From an uncultured Collinsella sp. (GTDB taxonomy: Bacteria > Actinomycetota > Coriobacteriia > Coriobacteriales > Coriobacteriaceae), in NCBI GenBank assembly GCA_900543025.1, contig UQPP01000037.1:1-18125 (forward strand): DNA of 18,125 nt. Reading direction: 5' to 3'. The position numbers and the translations under genes were made by a program. Positions 14,239 through 18,125 of the stretch are shown in pieces. The notes under the pieces are model-generated. The model saw nothing but the letters and a program-made list of their open reading frames with translations, was not told where the DNA came from and did not search any database. Position 1 is the stretch's first letter. Each line of letters opens with the position of its first letter.

Positions 14239-14628
14239 TTAGGCAACGAGCCTGCACGCATATTCAATGGCTGCTGCGAGGCCGCCGCTCGATCGTGGTT
14301 TAAAGACCATGTCGGCGGCGGCCTCGTTTTCGTATCCGGCGCCGCGAAGGGCAAGTGCGATACCGGCTTCCAGGAGAAGGGGCAGACCTCGTTGGCTGGT
14401 TGCGATTACGGCAGCCTGCTTGAGCGAGCAGCTGTGCGCTTGGCATTGGATGGCAAGTTCACCTTGCGCCGGGCAAGGGACCAGAACGGCGGCGACGCGA
14501 CTTGATAGCAATGCAAATGCTGTGCGCTCATCGGGCGAAAGGCATTCAGCTTCAACGACGACGAGCTTGGGCGGCGCGCTGTTTGTGCGAAGCGTGGCTC
14601 GGTACATGCGGACCGAAGAACCCGACAT
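14239..14628 (-). CDS. Small degenerate HAD-like protein, probably non-catalytic
   Basis: The protein is 129 aa. The C-terminal half, GLPLLLEAGIALAL (81-94) then EAAADMVFKPRSSGGLAAAIEYA (102-124), reads like the end of a HAD-superfamily domain. In Cof-type phosphatases and P-type ATPases this is GDxxND-LPML-AG-GIAM, then AADxV, then a G-x-A-AIE helix. The catalytic GDxxND is replaced by ATSQRG. The N-terminal PKLVVVEAECLSPDERTAFALL would correspond to motif I, but its DxDGT aspartates are gone. No signal peptide or membrane segment. AGGAG lies 7 nt before the ATG. It is divergent from the XRE regulator, sharing a palindromic control region. A binding or sensing role is inference; the HAD assignment is by eye and moderate. 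Confidence 0.65.
   Translation of the reverse strand: MSGSSVRMYRATLRTNSAPPKLVVVEAECLSPDERTAFALLSSRVAAVLVPCPAQGELAIQCQAHSCSLKQAAVIATSQRGLPLLLEAGIALALRGAGYENEAAADMVFKPRSSGGLAAAIEYACRLVA
14277..14330 (+). terminator. Terminator-like hairpin for the + strand lying inside the opposing gene
   Basis: An 11-bp stem (14277-14287 with 14316-14326, CGAGGCCGCCG against its complement) is followed by TTTT on the + strand. The 28-nt loop holds a smaller stem, TGGT/ACCA. It lies about 50 nt after the DUF1648 gene stop and within the 3' part of the - strand gene at 14239-14628. It could end the ychF operon while also coding on the other strand. Confidence 0.55.
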
Positions 14629-14651
14629 AGAAAACTCCTGTGTATTCGGGA

Positions 14652-14675
14652 AAACGTAAACTATAGTTTACGTTT
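14652..14675. promoter_or_regulatory. Perfect 24-bp palindromic operator in the divergent promoter region
   Basis: The left half is AAACGTAAACTA (14652-14663) and the right half is its exact complement (14664-14675). The centre contains TATAGT on both strands (+ 14662-14667; - 14665-14660), so a -10 box for each direction sits inside the palindrome. It lies 23 nt from the start of the HAD-like gene and 29 nt from the start of the XRE gene. A dimer of the adjacent XRE protein is the obvious candidate ligand, repressing both genes including its own. Confidence 0.8.
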
Positions 14676-14704
14676 ATGTTCGGCTCCATTTCAAACTCGG
14701 CTGC

Positions 14705-14923
14705 ATGGACGAACGTGCGAAACAGATTCTTGGCAGGCGGGTCGAAGAGACACGCAGGGACCTTGGTATCTCCAAGGTTGATTTTTGTGTGGCGACAGGA
14801 ATCAGCCGACCCTACCTCGACCGAATCGAAGATGGGACGGCAAATTTCACGCTCAAGGTTCTATTTAAGATCGCGCCCGCACTCGGCATGACGGTGTCAG
14901 AACTTCTCGAGGGTATTGAATAG
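14705..14923 (+). CDS. Small XRE (Cro/C1-type) transcriptional regulator
   Basis: The protein is 72 aa and is essentially a single helix-turn-helix domain. Residues about 22-46 (ISKVDFCVATGISRPYLDRIEDG) form the helix-turn-helix, and the tail NFTLKVLFKIAPALGMTVSELL is the usual end of the domain. There is no effector domain. It is likely a dimeric DNA-binding protein acting on the 24-bp palindrome just upstream, and so autoregulatory. No clear Shine-Dalgarno precedes the ATG, suggesting weak translation. The divergent partner is the HAD-like protein. The arrangement recalls two-gene repressor or antitoxin-type modules, but the partner has no known toxin motif. Confidence 0.85.
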   Translation: MDERAKQILGRRVEETRRDLGISKVDFCVATGISRPYLDRIEDGTANFTLKVLFKIAPALGMTVSELLEGIE

Positions 14924-14957
14924 GGCGTTCCTCGCTGCTAATTGACGCTCTTTGGGC

Positions 14958-15205
14958 GGGTCCCCCTGGTTTCGATGTGCAAAATCGCGAGTATTCAGCA
15001 CTTGTTCAGCCGTAGATGGTAGCTCGAGCGGCTGGCTTTGCCTTTTTGACAGTAGTTAATCCACACGCTTAATAAAAATGTGGAATAAATATTTACTAGA
15101 CGGCCTCTTCGCCCTAAAAGTTCGTCTAACAATCGGCTGATTCTATGCCTCCGGCGGAGAAACTGCAGAATACTCCGTTTTTTGCACGGCCCGAGGGGGA
15201 CCACC
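14958..15205. mobile_element. Second MITE-like element, about 248 bp, with imperfect 40-bp terminal inverted repeats
   Basis: The left end (14958-14998) and the reverse complement of the right end (15165-15205) share three exact blocks in order: GGTCCCCCT, GTGCAAAA and GAGTATTC. The interior has local stems: TCCACA/TGTGGA (15060-15084), AGCCG/CGGCT and AGACG/CGTCT. An open frame at 14995-15204 (-) fills most of it, but has no ribosome binding site and no recognisable motif. With the flanks, this accounts for the 321-bp gap between the XRE gene and ansA. Its architecture, and a few interior words such as CGATT..TAGACG and GGCGAA on the - strand, recall the element at 2482-2700. Confidence 0.5.
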
Positions 15206-15244
15206 TGTCGTTTGGGGCTGCGATAAGCGGAACTGCCTTAGGGA

Positions 15245-16258
15245 TTACGCCATCGGGATACGGTCGTGGTTGACTTGGCTGTAGAACAGGCGCTGAATCT
15301 CGTCCGCATCACGTGACTGGCCGAGTGCCCACATGGTCTTGGCCACGAGCGTCTCGGTGGTCATGTCGTCGCCGCGCAAAATACCCGGATGATCGGCGTA
15401 AGCTCGGCCGACCTCATAAACGCCCAGATCGAGGCCCTCTTCGGGGACCTGCGTGGTCATAACGACGGTGCGGCCCGAATCGACCCAGCGGAAAATTGCC
15501 TCTTGGAATGACTCGCCGGACTCGCCAAATTCGGGGATACCGCCAATGCCAAAGGTCTCCAGAATCACGGCGTCGTAGCTATCGGCAAGGGCGTCCAGGA
15601 TACCCGGGTTCACGCCGGGCGTAAGCTTGAGTACAAATACGCGCGGGTCGATGCTGTCGTAGAAACGCACCGGGTTTTCGCCCTGATGCGTGCCGTGGAG
15701 CCCGTTGCGCACGATGCGGTCGTTGCGGATATAGGCGATGGGCGGATAGTTGACGCTAATGAACGCGTTAAAGCTCATGGTGCGCTGCTTGCGGGCTCGT
15801 GTGCCGGCAATGGCGACGCCGCCAAACACGATCGAAACATCGTGCGAATGCTCGTCGAGTGCATAGAGCAGACTCTGGTACAGGTTGAGCTTGGCATCGG
15901 TAAAGGGGTTGCCCATGGGCTTTTGCGAGCCGGTGAGCACGATGGGCTTGGGGCTGTCCTGAATCAGATAGGAAAGCGCCGCCGCGGTGTAGCTCATGGT
16001 GTCGGTGCCGTGCAGGACCACAAAGCCGTCGTGATCGGCATAGCCTTCGACGATGACATCGCGGATGCGCATCCAGTCGCTCGGGCGCATATTGGTGCTG
16101 TCGATGTTCATGGGCTGCACGACGTCGAGCTCGCAGAGGCCCGAGATCTCGGGGACGCTCTGGGCGAGCTCCTCACCGGTCAGGGCGGGGGAGAGGCCGT
16201 TGCCGTCCTCGGTCGATGCGATGGTGCCGCCCGTGGCGATGAGAAGGATGCGCTTCAT
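15245..16258 (-). CDS. ansA: L-asparaginase, type I (cytoplasmic)
   Basis: This enzyme hydrolyses asparagine to aspartate and ammonia. The protein is 337 aa, as for type I enzymes. The first active-site motif ATGGTIAS carries T12; the second, HGTDTMSYTA, carries T85 and D86; K157 (ARKQR) fits the conserved lysine. No signal peptide is present, which argues against the periplasmic type II enzyme. The ATG at 16258 was chosen because AGGA lies 8 nt upstream and the protein then begins MKRILLIATGGTIAS, as usual; an upstream in-frame extension of 24 residues has no support. It is a single gene, divergent from guaA. No terminator was recognised downstream; the transcript would run into the repeat element at 14958-15205. 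Confidence 0.95.
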   Translation of the reverse strand: MKRILLIATGGTIASTEDGNGLSPALTGEELAQSVPEISGLCELDVVQPMNIDSTNMRPSDWMRIRDVIVEGYADHDGFVVLHGTDTMSYTAAALSYLIQDSPKPIVLTGSQKPMGNPFTDAKLNLYQSLLYALDEHSHDVSIVFGGVAIAGTRARKQRTMSFNAFISVNYPPIAYIRNDRIVRNGLHGTHQGENPVRFYDSIDPRVFVLKLTPGVNPGILDALADSYDAVILETFGIGGIPEFGESGESFQEAIFRWVDSGRTVVMTTQVPEEGLDLGVYEVGRAYADHPGILRGDDMTTETLVAKTMWALGQSRDADEIQRLFYSQVNHDRIPMA

Positions 16259-16526
16259 GCTGGTATTCCTATCGTATTTGCCGCCGCAGAGGCGGAGTCG
16301 TTCGGCAGTATTGTGGCACAGGGCGTCCAATGTTCAAACGTATTACATCATCTGCAACGTCTGGTAACACTTCAATTGCCGTCAAATAGGGGCCCAGGTC
16401 GTGCGTTTGCCGTGCGCTGATGGCTGCGAGGGACGAGAAACCCCATATAACGTGTACACTATGGAAGTTATTTTCGTTCATTCATGCGGGTGGGCACCGG
16501 CTCCCCGCCAACAAGAGGGGGAAACC
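16259..16526. promoter_or_regulatory. Divergent ansA/guaA promoter region
   Basis: On the ansA side, CCGCC at 16281-16285 pairs with GGCGG at 16291-16295 in the leader, and a weak TTGAAC-like -35 lies near 16333-16338 on the - strand. On the guaA side, TATAAC (16446-16451) and TACACT (16455-16460) are -10-like without good -35 partners. GCGGG at 16486-16490 can pair with CCCGC at 16504-16508 just ahead of the ribosome binding site. No purine riboswitch fold was found. Confidence 0.35.
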
Positions 16527-18125
16527 ATGGATCAAAAGGCTTCCGCAAAGGTCCTCGTACTCGACTTTGGTGCGCAGTACGGTCAGCTCATTGCCCGTCG
16601 CGTCCGCGACCTCAACGTGTATTCCGAGATTGTCCCCTGTGACATCTCGGCCGACGAGATTCGCGAGATGAACGCCTCTGCGCTCATCCTTTCCGGCGGC
16701 CCGGCTTCCGTGTATGCCGAGGACGCTCCGTCCATCGACCCCGCCATCTTTGACCTGGGCCTTCCCGTCCTGGGCTTTTGCTACGGCCACCAGATCACGG
16801 CCGTGACGCTCGGCGGTAAGGTCGGCCACTCCGAGGTGGGCGAGTACGGCCGCGCCACCATCACGCGCACGGCTGGCGCAAAGCTCTTTAACTCCACGCC
16901 CATGGAGCAGACCGTGTGGATGAGCCACCGCGACGCCGTTTCCGAGGTGCCCGAGGGCTTTACCGTTACCGCCAGCACTGACGTGTGCCCGGTTGCTGCC
17001 ATGGAGTGCGTCGAGCGCAAGATTTTCACCACGCAGTTCCACCCCGAGGTCAAGCACTCCGAGTATGGTCAGCAGCTGCTGAGCAACTTCCTGTTTGAGA
17101 TCTGCGGCCTGGAGCCCAACTGGAGCATGGACAACCTGGTCGAGACCATGACGGCCGAGTTCCGCGAGAAGGTCGGCAACGACCGTGTGATTCTGGCCCT
17201 GTCCGGCGGCGTCGACTCCTCCGTCGTGGCTGCGCTGGGCGCCCGCGCCGTAGGCAAGCAGATGACCTGCGTGTTCATCAACCACGGCCTGCTGCGCAAG
17301 GGCGAGCCCGAGCAGGTGGAGGAGGTCTTCACCAAGCAGTTTGACGTCGACTTTATCCACGTCCACGCCGAGGACCGCTATGCCGAGCTTCTGGCCGGCG
17401 TGACCGAGCCCGAGGAGAAGCGCCGCATCATCGGTACGCAGTTCTGGAAAGAGTTCTTCGCGGTTGCTCAGCAGCTCGAGACCGATGGCAAGCCGGTCAA
17501 GTACCTGGCTCAGGGCACCATCTACCCCGACATCATCGAGTCCGGCGCTCGCAAGACGGGCGGCAAGACGGCCACCATCAAGAGCCATCACAACCTGATC
17601 CCGTTCCCCGAGGGCGTGCACTTCGACCTCATTGAGCCGCTCGACCACTTCTTTAAGGACGAGGTCCGTGCACTTGGTCTGGCGCTTGGCCTGCCGGGTC
17701 ACATCGTGTTCCGTCAGCCTTTCCCGGGCCCGGGTCTGGCCATCCGCATCATCGGCGCGGTCGACAAGGAGAAGCTCGAGATCCTCAAGAACGCCGACGC
17801 CATCGTGCGCGAGGAGCTCGACGCCTACAACCAGCGTCTGTTTGAGCAGACCGGCGAGCGCAACTCCGAGCACAGCTGCTGGCAGTATTTCGCGGTTCTG
17901 CCCGACATTAAGTCTGTGGGCGTTATGGGCGACGAGCGCACGTATCAGCGCCCGATCATCCTGCGCGCCGTCGAGTCCAGCGATGCCATGACCGCCGACT
18001 GGGCCAAGCTGCCCTACGACGTGCTGGCCCGCATCTCCGGCCGCATCGTTGCCGAGGTCCCCGGCGCCAACCGCGTGTGCTACGACATTACGTCCAAGCC
18101 GCCCGCGACCATCGAGTGGGAATAA
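16527..18125 (+). CDS. guaA: GMP synthase (glutamine-hydrolysing)
   Basis: This enzyme converts XMP to GMP with ATP and glutamine, the last step of guanine nucleotide synthesis. The protein is 532 aa and complete; its TAA stop is the last codon of the window. The glutaminase domain has C85 (GFCYGHQ), H172 and E174 (FHPEVKHSE). The ATP pyrophosphatase P-loop is LSGGVDSS at 225-232. The C-terminal dimerisation part ends in the usual TSKPPATIEWE. The ATG at 16527 follows AAGAGGGGG at 5-6 nt; an open in-frame extension back to 16401 lacks any family similarity and is rejected. Divergent from ansA. Confidence 0.97.
   Translation: MDQKASAKVLVLDFGAQYGQLIARRVRDLNVYSEIVPCDISADEIREMNASALILSGGPASVYAEDAPSIDPAIFDLGLPVLGFCYGHQITAVTLGGKVGHSEVGEYGRATITRTAGAKLFNSTPMEQTVWMSHRDAVSEVPEGFTVTASTDVCPVAAMECVERKIFTTQFHPEVKHSEYGQQLLSNFLFEICGLEPNWSMDNLVETMTAEFREKVGNDRVILALSGGVDSSVVAALGARAVGKQMTCVFINHGLLRKGEPEQVEEVFTKQFDVDFIHVHAEDRYAELLAGVTEPEEKRRIIGTQFWKEFFAVAQQLETDGKPVKYLAQGTIYPDIIESGARKTGGKTATIKSHHNLIPFPEGVHFDLIEPLDHFFKDEVRALGLALGLPGHIVFRQPFPGPGLAIRIIGAVDKEKLEILKNADAIVREELDAYNQRLFEQTGERNSEHSCWQYFAVLPDIKSVGVMGDERTYQRPIILRAVESSDAMTADWAKLPYDVLARISGRIVAEVPGANRVCYDITSKPPATIEWE

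Noticed and set aside
14239..14923. Classical toxin-antitoxin pair
   Set aside because: The genes are divergent, not co-operonic, and the 129-aa protein shows no HigB, RelE, HipA, Fic or PIN motif.
14995..15204. 69-codon - strand frame inside the second MITE-like element
   Set aside because: It starts in the terminal repeat, lacks a ribosome binding site and has no recognisable motif.
16430..16526. Purine riboswitch upstream of guaA
   Set aside because: CATATAA and TATGG words resemble the aptamer core, but they are only about 10 nt apart, with no P2/P3 hairpins or paired P1.

Overview
The window reads as a GC-rich bacterial chromosome. The gene set is a type III glutamine synthetase, a fused MurT/GatD lipid II amidation enzyme, iron-dependent alcohol and glycerol dehydrogenases, a multi-cluster Fe-S protein, YchF, type I asparaginase and GMP synthetase. 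That set, the Shine-Dalgarno-rich starts and the GC-biased codon use fit an anaerobic gut actinobacterium of the Coriobacteriia, most likely Collinsella or a close relative. The organism is inferred from gene style; no search was run.

Layout. (1) 1-2425: glnN (+) with a structured leader and a strong terminator. (2) 2426-3370: a gene-poor, repeat-rich stretch. It holds a 219-bp MITE-like element with 34-bp terminal inverted repeats, a 99-bp direct repeat that copies the 3' end and terminator of tRNA-Glu, the tRNA-Glu(UUC) gene (-), and an alternating inverted-repeat array with an exact 40-bp period. (3) 3371-7710 (-): a three-gene operon, TPR-like protein A, TPR-like protein B (overlapping TAATG), then the MurT-GatD fusion, closed by a terminator. 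(4) 7711-8210: a 500-bp divergent intergenic region. (5) 8211-11239 (+): an Fe-dependent alcohol dehydrogenase, gldA, and a shortened gldA paralogue with an internal deletion. (6) 11390-14229 (+): a four-motif Fe-S protein, ychF and a small DUF1648-type membrane protein. (7) 14239-14923: a divergent pair, a small degenerate HAD-like protein (-) and an XRE regulator (+), separated by a perfect 24-bp palindrome. (8) 14958-15205: a second MITE-like element. (9) 15245-18125: ansA (-) and guaA (+), divergent.

Several genes share glutamine/glutamate chemistry. GlnN makes glutamine, GatD and GuaA use its amide nitrogen, tRNA-Glu carries glutamate, and AnsA releases ammonia from asparagine. No shared regulation is visible, so this may be coincidence. 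The dehydrogenase block suggests disposal of reducing power through alcohols or glycerol. The less ordinary items are the MurT-GatD fusion and its paired paralogous TPR partners, the regulator/palindrome/dead-HAD unit, the 40-bp phased repeat array, the two mobile-element-like repeats, and a YchF with arginine where the E. coli protein has His114.
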